A stretch of 64,000 nt of DNA from contig CM048844.1 in the NCBI GenBank assembly GCA_026545765.1, positions 69,359,035-69,423,034 of the forward strand. Direction: 5' to 3'. Shown one piece after another: positions 31,570-43,194 of the stretch. The position numbers were made by a program, and so were the translations under genes. Source of the DNA: Plantago major. Taxonomy: Eukaryota; Streptophyta; Magnoliopsida; Lamiales; Plantaginaceae. Below the pieces are notes generated by a model. It searched no databases and had not been told where the DNA came from. It saw only the letters and a program-made list of their open reading frames with translations. How positions within the stretch are numbered: the first letter of the stretch is position 1; each line of letters begins with the position of its first letter.

Positions 31570-31835
31570 TCCCTCCGTCCCATTGAAGCTGTCCATTTTT
31601 GTCATTTTAAGCGTCCCGTTAAAGTTGTTTACTTTCATTTCTTTGTCATTTTAGGAACAATTATATAATTTTATATCCTCCACTACTTCTAATAAAGTTT
31701 TAAAAGGTAACTTAGACAATCAAACCAACTATTATTAAAGTTATAAAGTAAACCTCACATGTTTGTTATAATATTATTCTCCTTAATTTATGTGCATGAA
31801 CAGTAAACTGGACAGCTTCTAAGGGACGGAGGGAG
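31570..31835. mobile_element. Stowaway-type MITE directly beside the solo LTR
   Basis: CCTCCGTCCCATTGAAGCTG at the left pairs with CAGCTTCTAAGGGACGGAGG at the right, followed by GAGTA. The outermost left bases are changed or missing where the LTR element inserted. Confidence 0.8.
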
Positions 31836-32436
31836 TATACGTTTTGATTAACAACATTGATATTTTTATAAAAAAAACGTAGGTCCATCTCTTATTAAGT
31901 TATTTAGAGTCCGTCTTTCAAGAGACTTTGTGAAGCAATAAAATAAAAACATCACTAGTGTCAATTAATGAGTAAGTCTCATCCTGATAGACGATCTCTA
32001 GAGAACTTATTTAGCGAGGAATCTATGTTGTTAAGAAAATTATCGTTGTTATAAATCAAAATGTATATGTTGTTAACATGGGTGTTTTTCATATACAAAA
32101 ATGCATTTTGTTAACAATATAAATGTTTTGATTAATAACATTGATAATTATATTAACATCATTAGCTTCATCTGTAAAAAGTTATCTAGGCACTGTTTAG
32201 AATTAATTTATCAGTTCGATGAGCTTCTTTTAGAAATAAACATGTTACGGGAATGTCTACCTAGTAGCTGGTATGATAAATTTGTTTAGAAAACTTATTA
32301 AACAAATCAGCTAACTGATTTTCACATACTATATTTATCAGATGAGCTAATCTATTTACTAAATAATTTTATAAAAATTAACTAGTTTATCAGCTATTAG
32401 CTACCTGCGGATTATTAGCTAATATTGCTAAATAGT
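31836..32436. other. AT-rich intergenic DNA, no gene seen
   Basis: It contains inverted AT-rich segments (TAACAACATTGATA-like motifs) but nothing recognisable. It ends with ATAGT, the target-side bases of element B. Confidence 0.6.
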
Positions 32437-34028
32437 TGTTGGTCCAGATAACGGCAAAGTAAAAGACTAGAGGGGGGGTGAATAGTCTTTTAAAACTTTT
32501 GTCGATAAACACGGTTTCTCAGATATCTGTGAAGATTTCTGATACTTAATGTCAGAGAGCGGAAGACTTTTATGTGATAAGTGCACGTGCTTAGCAAGAT
32601 AGGTTTAAATACTTTGCAAGGTAAATAAAGCAAGTAATAAAATGCAGAAAGTAAATGACACAAGTCTTTTTATAGTGGTATCTAAAGGTGGCGTAATCCT
32701 TCAACTAATCCACTTCGGCCTTTCTCAGACCTAGAATCCACTAAGGCAGATAATTGATGTAACCTTACAAATATCTTCTCTTGATTCCTAATTACACTAG
32801 GTTACCAACCAAGTGTTCCCCCTGAGTTGTTCCCCGGCTTTCACAGCCAAGTACTTCCTATACTCAGAAACCTCTTTCCTGGAGTTGTTCCTTAGTTTCC
32901 CAAACTAAGTACTTCATGTACTTCCACGCCAATTAAGGTGTTGGTTAAGGTAGTTTGTCAGGTGAGCTTCTTTAATAACTTGTTCAGTTATGCAGATAGC
33001 TCTGAGAATCAAGTATACTTAATATACTTTGCAATGTATGGTATCTTGTTCTTTACTGACCCAAGTCTATGATAAATGTTTAAGAGAATGAATTTCAGAT
33101 ATCAAATCTTAATTCAACTCTTTCACAAATAGGAACACTTGTTAAGGATCAGGACACTTAGAACTTTTGTGCTACATAGAATCAAGAGCTTTGGTCGCAA
33201 CAAAAAGCTTGAAGGTAAGTAGTATGCTTGAGAGAGCTTGTGTGAGTATTCAGTGTTCTTGGTGTAAGTTCTGTGTTCTAAGGTGTGTTCTCAAGCAGTC
33301 TATGTGTTGATATTTATAGATGAATTTGAGTGTCGTTTGAATAGTATCCGTTAGGCTTAAATCAAATTCAAACTATTGATATCTGAGTATAGTACTGTAG
33401 TACGTTTGTCTTCTTCTTCGGTTACCGTTTTGTTCGACATCTCATGCATTCAACGCATTGTACTATACTTTGTCCTGTAGTGCCAACGGAACTATGCATT
33501 GTATCAGAGATCTTATATTATCAGAGTTCTCTGAAGCTTTGCACGTCCTTTTTCAGAGATTATCACAACTCCAGATACCACTTGTTGAAACAACTTGTTA
33601 TAATATATTTCTTTTCGGAAAAATAGTTTATCTCCAAGGTATCTGAGTGTAGATATCTGTGGGCACTTTCCTCGTCTCAGAAAACTTTTAATTCTCAGAT
33701 ATCTTTTGTAACACTATTTAAAAAAATGCTTGTCTTCAAGATGTCTGCTTATAGGTATCTGAAAAACCCTTGTCTTCAGCAATCTTGTGCAGTTTTCAAA
33801 TCTTCAAATCCGTTGAACTTTTCTTGCTGGACGCCTTCTTCTTGGTCTTCTTCAGAAAATAAAAATTACATTCAGAGACCTAACATCCTATACAAGATTT
33901 GCTAGACTATCATACTTAGTGAGTTTCCTCTTTTACAGTGTTCAAGTGAACCAAGAGTACTAACCACCTTTCTGAGCTAAGATAAGTCATTAGGTTGCTG
34001 ATCAAAATCTAAATAGATATTCCTAACA
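32437..34028 (-). repeat. 3' LTR of element B (1592 bp)
   Basis: On the + strand it runs from TGTTGGTCC to TTCCTAACA, the reverse complement of the ends of the element A LTR. TATTTATAG at 33311-33319 is the LTR TATA box reversed. The 5 bases outside are ATAGT; their partner was lost with the other end. Confidence 0.92.
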
Positions 34029-34043
34029 AATTTCCCCCATTTT
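34029..34043 (-). promoter_or_regulatory. Polypurine tract of element B
   Basis: On the reverse strand an A/G run with five G lies directly before the TGTTAGG start of the LTR, as in element A. Confidence 0.82.
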
Positions 34044-34399
34044 GATCAGTCAACGATGACTATCTGACCTATTACAAATCTGGATGAGGAAACAATCCAC
34101 CACTTAATCATTTCTTATGATCTTCCAATTCATTTAATTAAGTGTAGAAAGTAAACTTCAACCAAATCACAAGGTGTGATCTTTGCTGACAAGTTATCTT
34201 TTATAGATTGATATCTGAGAGTAGGTTCATCAGATATGTTACAATGAAACTTCAGATAACTTTTACACGATAAAACAACAATATTGTACAATCAGCAAGA
34301 TACAAAACTTACATAGTAAATTAGGACAACAGGAGTAACCAAGCTCCAAGTGAACATCCTAACAAACTAGTCTTCAAGTCTTCAAAACAGTTCCATGGA

Positions 34400-37195
34400 T
34401 CAATCTGCAAATTTTCTACCACCAAACCTTTTGATATCATCAGAGTAGTCATAGAGAAGAGTTCTGACAATCATCTCTGTGTCTCTGGCAAATCCACAGA
34501 CTTCCTTGTAGGTTTTGGTGGGATTCTTCTTGGCAAATTGTTTGACCCACAGATACTTTTCCCATTTTCAGGCATGCTCGATTCTGATATCAGATAGTTT
34601 GAAGTATTCATAAATGATCTTCAGATATTTGATGTCACCCTTGTATTGATCTTCAGTCAAGTAGAAGGACTCATAGGGTTCCACAGCAAGTCTTGCTCTT
34701 GTGCCTGTTCCAGTGATGTTGGGAATTCTGTGTACATCATCTGGCTTTCCATAAGGACATTCATCAGATAGGTCCTTCTTCATGGCTTCTATTCTCTTGA
34801 AAACTTCAAAATCCAACCAGGCTTTGATGTGGTTGGTGTTAATCAAGATTAGCTTGTCTTTTCTCCATGCCATGAGTTGTTTATGGATTGGTTCTGGAAA
34901 TTTTGAATTTACCAGTAGATGCTTAAGTTCCAGAATCCAGTAGCCATTCTTCTGATTCATGCACCTGTAGACAGAGGAGTTGTTGTCAGTCTTCACATAC
35001 TCAATCTTAGCTTCTTCAGGCCTGAGTGGTAGTTGAAGTTTTCTTTGTTCAGCTCTCAGCCTGTTCCTCCTTTGTCTTGAATTCTCCCTTGGGGGATTGC
35101 TTGAAGAACCACCCTGGATTGACTTGGTATTTCCAGAGGGTGTTTTTGCTGCCAAAGGCTTTGCAGCTATGGGCTCGGTTAGGCTATCAATTTTTCTTTT
35201 TCTGTGAAGAGGAGCTTCATCTTCATCAGTTTCTTCATCATCATCATCAAGATAAACTCTTGTGAAAGTTTTGCAGCCTTCTTCATTGCCCTGGGATTTC
35301 ATTTGGCCTTCTTCTTCTTCTTTAGAAGACTCTTCAATCCCTTTTACTTGTCTTCTCCTTGGAGCCTTGGTACTCCTTGGAGGTCTTTTTGCCATGGCCC
35401 TTGTTACCATTGTTGTTTCTTCAGTTGGCTGCTGGGAAGTAGCTACTATTTGCAAAGCAGCTTGACTTGATGAGGGCTCATTTATTCTGAGTGGTGGCTG
35501 GAAAGTCTTCTTGTTTCCTCTTCCTTTCTGAGCAGAACCAACTCTAGATTTCTTCTTTCCTTCCCCCTGATCTTGAGATCCAAATCCTTCCCCCCCTAGT
35601 CATTGTTGACTGACTAAGTACCACAAAGGATTCTGAGAGAGACTCAAAATTCCTTTGCAAGTAATTGTATACAGTAACCAACCTCTGAAGTTCAGCCTTA
35701 AGCTCCTGATTTTGTTTGATAAGTCCATTTTCCTTATCAGTGAGCTCTGCCAATGGGCCTAGTATGGCATCTGCTTTTCCAGCAGTGTAACTTGCCTCAT
35801 GAAAATCTTTTTCAGCTAATGACACATCATCGTCCCTTACCATTCCCTGATCCTTCTGAACAATAACCATACTGGTTGTTCTCTAAGTGAGGAGCTCAGT
35901 GAATTTCTTCATATCTGAGGGGACGGAGGCAATTACGTCTTTGTTTTGTGAAGACAACTCCTTTTTAAGATGTGTCAAAACTTGGTATCTATTCATGTAT
36001 TCTTGGGAGTGGACATTTGGCAGTTTGTTGAAAACTTCAGGAGCAATTAGCTTCCTTTTCAGATGAGAAACCGCTAGGTGTTCATTGCGGTGTTCTGCCA
36101 AAGTCTTGTCTTCTTCATCATCTGAGTCATCAGCCCAGTGATCTTCATCCTCTTGGACATTTTCAAGATTGTCTAGTCCAGCAAACATCTCAAAGATGGG
36201 GCTTCTTTCCTTTCACAGAGGAGGATGGTATATCTTTTGAAGGTGATGCAGCCTTAACATCATGCTTTGCTTCAGATACTTCTTCAGTATCTATCTCCTT
36301 AGTAATGGCATGTACAGCATCCTGGGGCTCTTTAACCTCAGAGTAAGCTACCATTTCTTTCAAGTATTGATCTTGAAGCTGATTAAGCTTATCTCTGGAT
36401 TTAACTAGCTCTTCTTCCAGTTAAAGATGGAGCTGTTGTTCTTCTTCCAACAGTTGTTTGAGTTGAGCAACTCTGGCTTGTGCATCCATTATTTTCTGAG
36501 TATTTTCCTCAGAGTGCTCAACTACTTTTTCAGTAGTGTCCTTTTGTTGTTGGGAAGACGGATGGGTAGATTTCTGAGGAGATGGAGGAGGGGAATTTTG
36601 TGAAGTCCTTTCAGTGTGCCTTTCTGCAACTGAGGCATTGTTTCCTTGTGCAATTCCACCTGTCCCTGGTGCAGGGGCATCATCATCATCCTTTTTGTCA
36701 TTCTCATCCTTGTGATGGTCAGAAGGAGATTCTCCATAATCATTTTCATCAGTCTCCTTCTCTTCTTCATCTTCAGAGACCAAATTGATCAATTCTGGAA
36801 TAGTGACCATTTGCCCATTTACTTCCTCTTGCTCAGAGGGTATAAATTGGAGTGTCTTGGGCAAGACTGGCTTGAAAGCCATCTGTAATCTAGTCTGACC
36901 ATCTGCCTTTTTGAAGGCTTGCACCAATTTGTGTGCCACTTCCTTGGAAAAATCCTTATGCATTAAGGTCGCAACCGGATATTGTTCAGTAGGGAACATT
37001 GCATGGATGTAGTTTTCCAGGTCAAGAGCTCGTGCTCGTCTTGTTGGTTGATCTGTGATTCTAAGTATTTCAGAGAGATCAGAGCACCTTAACCGCTGCC
37101 ATTTCTTGAAGCATTGAATATGCTTTGGCAAGGTATGAGTCTTGAAGAAGGTACTCATAGTCATCATTTGACTCCTTCTTGGCACTACTTTGAAC
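34400..37195 (-). pseudogene. ORF3 of element B, last large exon (broken)
   Basis: This is the counterpart of 10201-13013. It begins VQSSAKKES after the acceptor and has the same blocks: HTLPKHIQCFKKWQRL, ALDLENYIHAMFPTEQYPV, acidic linkers, coiled coil VAQLKQLLEEEQQLHL, and the basic tail RQRRNRLRAEQRKL. The last conserved domain ends at the TGA (34400-34402). A frameshift lies near 37150, a TAA at 36421, a frame change between 36190 and 36250, and a TAG near 35883. The C-terminal 300 residues (35455-34568) are open. No transmembrane segment or enzyme motif is seen. Comparison with A identifies which stops are private to each copy. Confidence 0.75.
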
Positions 37196-38091
37196 CTAAC
37201 AGAGAGAGTTTTGAGTTAGTTTCAAAACTTGTGTAGATATCCGGGTTTTAGAGTAGTCAAGTATCTGTGTTACCTGTGCAACAGCAACAGGCTCAGAAGG
37301 TTGGACTAATGAGGTTTCAGGTGCCTCAGATATCTTGGTGTGAGGAAGAGACTTGGAAGTCTGATCCTCAGCATCCTCTCTTTCTTCTTGAACCTGAGAT
37401 TAAAAATCAACATAACACTTAGAAATTTGTCAGGAGAGACACACTTAGACAACTTGATATCTGAGATGTCATTTACCTCCACAGTAGGAGGCTCAGATAC
37501 TTGTCTCTCAAAAACTTGTACAGTTTCTGGTATTCTCTCTGGTGATGAAGGTTTGGTGGCCTCATCAATTTCCATTTGTTGAGGGGATTGAGTGGGCAAT
37601 GCCCCATCAACTTCTACTTTTGTTTGAGCCTATGAGTAGAAAGTGTTAAGTATTTAGAAAAATGATCAGAGTATTATTATGAAGAGTATGGATATCTGAG
37701 ATAAATACCTTCTCTATAGAAGGCTCAGATACTTGTTCCTCGGAGACTTTATGAGTCTCTGGTTGATTCTCTGACGAGTTAGGCTTTTCAACCTCATCAT
37801 TTTCCTTCTCAGTTGGAGCCTATTAGAAACAAACACTTTAGTATTATTTATATGTATAAAGCATATATCTAAGATGTTATATCTTAAGGAACTTTCTTCT
37901 ACCTGCGAGACAGGCTCCTATTCCTTAAGTGGTGAGGCTATGGAAGCCTCCTTCTCAGATTCTGAGGCAAGCTTTGCAGTTTCCTCTTGATGTTGTATTT
38001 CTAATTCAGCCTGTAACAAAGAAATTTTATTAAATAACAAGATTCACAAACACAAAAATATCACAAGTGAAGAGTTAAACCATTCAGCTAC
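37196..38091 (-). pseudogene. ORF3 of element B: same five introns and four small exons
   Basis: Reverse-strand introns: 38091-38011, 37902-37820, 37708-37630, 37476-37394 and 37273-37196 (78-83 nt). All have GT donors and AG acceptors and all are phase 0. Exons are 108, 111, 153 and 120 nt. All five borders match element A, including the acceptor that is mutated there. The 108-nt exon has a TAG near its end; the other three small exons are open. The exons at 37819-37709 and 37629-37477 share the PETxxVxExQVSEPxxE pattern. Confidence 0.75.
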
Positions 38092-39951
38092 CTGAGCAGT
38101 GTCAGGCTGATTGGTCTCTGGAACTTGTGACCCTTCTATGCGTTGGTCTTGTTGTTCCATTTCAGCTTCTTTGTTTGAAGTTTCAGGTACTTCAGACCTT
38201 TCCTGGGTGAGAAACTCAGTTGCCTCCCCTGGTTGATCATTCTGAGCAGGTGTCTCAGTTTGATCCCTCTCTAGGAGTTGGGGAACCTGCTCAATTGCAG
38301 GATTTTCTTCAGCATATTGCATTGTTGGTATGTCGAAATGGAGTTCATTGACCATTTCATCAACCACTTGTGGTTGTTGTGGTTGTCTGGAAGCAGAAGT
38401 TTGAGCATTTGAGAGCTCTTCCAGATTTTTAAGTGTGGTGTTGACATCAGCGTCTACCAACACTAGGTCACCACTCATCAGGGCTTCTTGAAGTTGTTTA
38501 TACGTGACTTTCCCTGATGGTGTGTTGGCACCAACAACCTTTGCTATAGGTGCTTGCTCAGCAACCTTTGAGCTAGTTGCTTTCTCAGCAACCTTGGACC
38601 TTTTGTTCCTTTTTCCCTTTGCCTTGGTTACTTTTTCAGCAACCTTGGGGGCTGGGATCTTCTCCTCGTTCGATTTGTCATCCAAATCTGGAACAGAGTT
38701 GTCAACAATCCCTGTTGTTTCTGCAGAGAGAGTTTGAAGTTTCTCACTACTTTTATCAGCATTGATAAGTTCATCAGCAAGGCTTTCGGCAGTAATTTTA
38801 ACATTTCTGAAAGCACTTTCTCTTGCTGAGTCTACTTGTTCAGTAGTCGATACCTCTTTTGCAACATTGATTAGTTCATCTGCATTGATGAGTTCATCTG
38901 CAGCGACGGCAGGTATCTGAGATTCAGCAGACTTCTTTTGTGAAGTTCTGCGCTTTTTGGTCATCAACGGAACCTTCAGATATCTCATCAGTCTTCCATT
39001 TCTTGGAACCTTTTTGAGATGCAGTAACCTTTTTCATCATGTTTTTATACTCATATTTGTAGAGTAGGTTACTATTGGCAATATCTGCCGTCTCTCTGAG
39101 CTCAATGCCAAGGCATTCCAGTAAGTAGCATATTTTCAGTCCATAGCTTACTGTGGCTTTTGGCTCAGCAAGGCCCTTAACGATTTTAGGCTCAAAGCCT
39201 TGTATCTTCTTCACAAATTTCATGAAGGTGTACTTCCCCCAATTAAAAGGGTTTTCCAGCCTTTTGTCTTGTTGACTCAACAAGAACATCATTATCCAGC
39301 GTTCTTGGCTTATCTGGTCAGCACCTCCTTGTAGACCATCGAAGCATCTGTGAAGGATACATGCCAACACATCCCAGTGGACCAAAAGATGTCTGGTCCT
39401 TATGTCAGCAAGCTTAAAGTCGATCGGTGTGTCTGGTTTGTCAAGATCACACACATCACTGTATAGTTGCTTCACACCTTCAAGGAGATCTTCATCCTTG
39501 GTGTCAATTTCAAAATTCTTTCCAAGATTTTGAAGTTCAAACAGCTCACAGAAAGCTGTTTCGTCCAACAGAATTTCTAGTCCTTGGACTTTGGTCTTGA
39601 TAGACACTGTCTCAGTTCCTGCGGAGACTTTGGAAATAATTGTGGAGTTGTTGTAAAACTCCAGGACATCCAGTGAAGAGACTCCACTGGGAAGAGCAGA
39701 TAGAAAGCCCTTGATTTGTGCCTTTTCAAGCATATCAAGTACCAACTTCTGTACCGGTTTTCTATTGCAGCAACCAGGTATTCCTCAATCATGGCACCAC
39801 CCCAAATCATCCTGTGATTTGAAGTCCAATGATCAGGACTGAATTCTCCAATCAACCGATTGTTTGTTATAACTAGCACTGGTGCTTGCTTTTCAGCAGT
39901 ACCAGAAGTAGTAGCTTGGGATTTCTGAGTAGAAGCACGTTTGGGAGCCAT
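38092..39951 (-). pseudogene. ORF3 of element B, first exon (frameshifted)
   Basis: It starts MAPKRASTQKSQ at 39951 as in element A, shifts frame near 39750, continues with the helical domain (VLACILHRCFDGLQGGADQ...), and shifts again near 38960. Where A has a TGA at 8023, B reads Gly. The remaining part is acidic and Val/Ala/Lys-rich (KVAEKVTKAKGKRNKRSK, SKVAEQAPIAKV). It ends ...PDTAQ before the first GT donor. Function unknown. Confidence 0.75.
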
Positions 39952-40141
39952 CTATTTATATAGTACAAGTTTTTGAAAAACGAGAAGAGATTAAGGTAAG
40001 AAATTAGTGATTCTTTGCAGAAAAACTAAGAGGGAATCAGTAGTTGCAGAGAAAATTGCAGAGAGATTTGAGAGAATTTTGCAGTTTCTGTGCAAGAGCA
40101 AATGTAGGATTAGGCGAAAGTAATTTCTTTTGCCAAAATCC

Positions 40142-40151
40142 TATATATATA
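40142..40151 (-). promoter_or_regulatory. Candidate internal TATA box before ORF3 of element B
   Basis: It occupies the equivalent position to 7205-7214 of element A, about 190 bp before the ORF3 ATG. Confidence 0.4.
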
Positions 40152-40613
40152 GTAGTGTAATTCCAACAGACAAAAATACACAAATTAATTTTGTGCATTT
40201 GTATCTGTGTACATGCAGTAAGGCATGGGTAAAATTCGATTTGCATTAAATGCTTAGTGGGCTATGTCGTAAATTTCAACAGTTCACTTCTCATAGAGAA
40301 TTAATCTCCGCCGTTAAGATCAATCGCCCATTTTTATCAAGGGTCACCATTGCTTCTTCAACAATGATCACAATCAACAATTGTAATTGTGCCCATTTAA
40401 TGAATTTTGACTATTAGCTATCTGAATCACGTTTCTATGTGAATGAGAATATTGTTTGTATCTGAGTCTATCTTATACTTGTTGTCTTTTCACAGTTTTA
40501 CACAAAGATAGAAATAATACAAATTTCAAGATAGTAGTTGACTGTAGACAGTTGTACTATTCTCTTTTGTGTTCCCCCTCACTGAGTGATCTAGATATCT
40601 GAGTACCCATCTC

Positions 40614-40740
40614 AGAAATTTTTAATAGCCATTTTACCCTTTAGCCTTTGGTTTCTGGATACCCGTTCCAGATTCCTCTTCTCTGGATACCCGTTCTAGA
40701 TTCCTCTTCTCTGGATACCCGTTCCAGATTCCTTTTCTCT
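40614..40740 (-). repeat. Palindromic minisatellite of element B (pol-ORF3 gap)
   Basis: CTGGATACCCGTTCCAGATT recurs about four times with a 28-bp period (TTCCTCTTCT spacers). It is the shorter equivalent of 6515-6720. Confidence 0.85.
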
Positions 40741-40803
40741 CTCCTTTTTCAGTTTTTCACTTTTTCAGTTCTTTGGTTTCTTCACTTTGGTTTCTTCACT
40801 TTT

Positions 40804-41282
40804 TCAGTTCTTTGGTAGCTCCATTAGTCCAAAACTATGTCTTAAAGCTAAGAATCTACTTTCTTGTAGTGGCTTAGTGAAGATATCTACAAGTTGGTCT
40901 TCAGTGCCAATCTTGAGTATCTCTATATTACCCTTTTCAACATGGTCTCTGATGAAGTGGTGTATAACATCAATGTGTTTTGTTCTTGCATGAAACTTAG
41001 GATTCTGAGTTATGGCAATAGCACTTGTGTTGTCACAGAAAATGGGAGTTTTCTCTTCATTGAGTCCATAGTCTCTGAGTTGTTGTTGTATCCACAATAT
41101 CTGTGAAGCACAACACCCAGCAGCAATATATTTAGACTCTGTGGTAGATGTGGCAATTGAATTTTGTTTCTTGTTGAACCAAGATATCAATCTAGTACCA
41201 AGAAATTGACAAGTTCCTGAGGTGCTTTTCCTATCAAGCAATGATCCAGCATAGTCGGCATCTTAATAGCCAACCAAACTCA
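40804..41282 (-). pseudogene. pol: RNase H end of pol of element B
   Basis: The sequence reads DADYAGSLLDRKSTSG, STTESKYIAAGCCASQILW and FCDNTSAIAITQ, ending LMELPKN with a TGA. This is the copia RNase H and pol terminus. A TAA stands where Ser precedes DADYAG. The frame is otherwise open to the end, unlike element A where it shifts near 6308. Homology with A stops at about 41283. Confidence 0.9.
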
Positions 41283-41423
41283 ATCCACTACAAATTCGTA
41301 CATACTCCTTGAACCAATCTACAAATTCTGTTTTCAACTTCTCTTGAAGCAATTCTTCAATTACGTCATCTGCCATTGTTAGATTCTTCTCTTTGAAAAG
41401 GCTGTGGACACGATTACATGATT

Positions 41424-41527
<104 letters not shown>

Positions 41528-43178
41528 GTTAGAAGTTAGAAGTTAAAATCCATGTGTTAGCATAAGAAAGCTACTCACCGAGCATAAATCTCCATAAATT
41601 TGTCAACTTCAGCATAGTTCGAGAGGACATAATATGTGGCTGCCTCAGCTCCTTATCCGTCAGCCATTCTGTCTTTTCTTCTCCAATAGGTCTCCCTGAG
41701 ACCCTAAAAATTGAAACGGCAACGTCATCATCCTCTTGAACTTCAAATGTGTCTGCGTTTCTGGACGGCCTAGATGCCTTCGTCGGGACATGGTCCCCAA
41801 AGTAATAGGAGCAGAAGGTTGCAGCTTCCTCTCGCACGTATGCATTGGCCATCGATCCCTCGGTCTTGTCTTTGTTGCTGACATACCTCTTCAATTTCCC
41901 CAAGTATCTGTAATTTATATATATTGAGGTGAGACAATGTAACTTGGGAAAATTCAGACTTTATAAGTAAATGATTGCCTTGATTACACACCTCTCGAAT
42001 AGATACATCCATCGATACTGAACCGGTCCAGCAAGCCTCGCCTCATGTGGGAGGTGAACCGCCAAGTGCTCCATAGAATCAAAGAAGCTCGGTGGAAAGA
42101 TACGCTCGAGCTTGCATAGAATCAATGGTATGTTGCTTTCAAGATTTGCTAACACTTCATCGTCAAGCACCCTTGAGCATAAATTCTTAAAAAATAAGCT
42201 CAGCTCGGTGAGAGCAATCCATACAGGTTTAGGTAGAATTTCTCGAAATGCAACAGAGAGAAGCCTCTCCATGAACACATGACAATCGTGGCTCTTCATC
42301 CCATACATCTTTGTCCTCTTCACATCCACACACCGCCCCAACTTCGAGGCGTAATTGTCGGGGAACTTCAATCCCCTCACCCAATCAAATAGTTTGTTCC
42401 TAGATTCAGTGTCAATTGTGTAGCATGCCTTGGGCCACTGCCCCTTATCATTCTGCTTTGTCAACTCGGGCCTTTTACACAATGTATCCAACTCGGCTCT
42501 AGATTTAGGGGTATCCTTTGTTTTTCCGGGAATGTTGCAAATCGTGTTAAATATGTTCTCGAACACGTTCTTCTCAATGTGCATGAAATCCAAGTTGTGA
42601 CGTATAAGAAGACTGCTCCAATAAGGCAAGTCCCAGAAGATGCTTCTCTTCTTCCATCCACAATTTTTCCTAATTTTTTCGTTATGCTTCTCCGACCCAA
42701 CTTCAGTCACTTTCATAAGACCCAGCCTATCTATCTCCGCAAGTATTTCTGCACCAGTAAGTTGTCTCGGGGCGCCTTTGTTCACTACTTTGTTTTTCAA
42801 GAATTGAGTCTTGTTCTTCCTGAATGTATGGTCCTTTGGTAGAAACCTACGATGACAGTCAAACCAACATTCCTTTCCGCTCTCCTTTAGTCTAAATGCA
42901 TCAGTGTCTTCCATACAATGTGGACAAGCATTAAAGCCCGCGGTTTTCCTTCCAGATAGCATGGAGTACGCAGGAAAATCACTCACGGTCCACAGTAGTG
43001 CTGCTCTCAATGTAAAGTTCTTCTTCGTTCACACATCATATGCCGAGATACCATTTTACCACAACTCAATCAGCTCCTTCATTAGGGGCTACAAGAACAC
43101 ATCCAGCTTCTGTGACGGATCATCTGGCCTGGGCACCACCACAGTCAAGAACATGAATGGTTCCTTCATGCACTCACT

Positions 43179-43194
43179 GGGGGGGGGGGGGGGG
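43179..43194. repeat. Homopolymer of 16 G in the CACTA transposase
   Basis: On the coding strand it is a C run where related Tnp2 proteins have only a short Leu-Pro-Pro stretch, so it has expanded and is one cause of the frame loss. Confidence 0.9.

Larger units (their letters stand above)
32437..41282 (-). mobile_element. SIRE/Maximus-type Ty1/copia element B, reverse strand, truncated
   Basis: On the reverse strand this has the RNase H end of pol, the minisatellite gap, ORF3 with five introns, polypurine tract and a full 3' LTR, all closely matching element A. Everything upstream (5' LTR, PBS, gag, protease, integrase, most of reverse transcriptase) is missing. The break is sharp at about 41280, where the sequence becomes CACTA transposase. 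It is the same family as A but not identical. Its ORF3 has its own stops, and several positions that are nonsense in A are sense here. Confidence 0.92.

Noticed and set aside
41283..41295. CACTACAAATTC as the left terminus of the CACTA element
   Set aside because: CACTA coding sequence continues right up to it (...WFKEYV), the flanking copia sequence itself contains CACT here, and there is no 3-bp duplication with the right end. It is a breakpoint, not a terminus.
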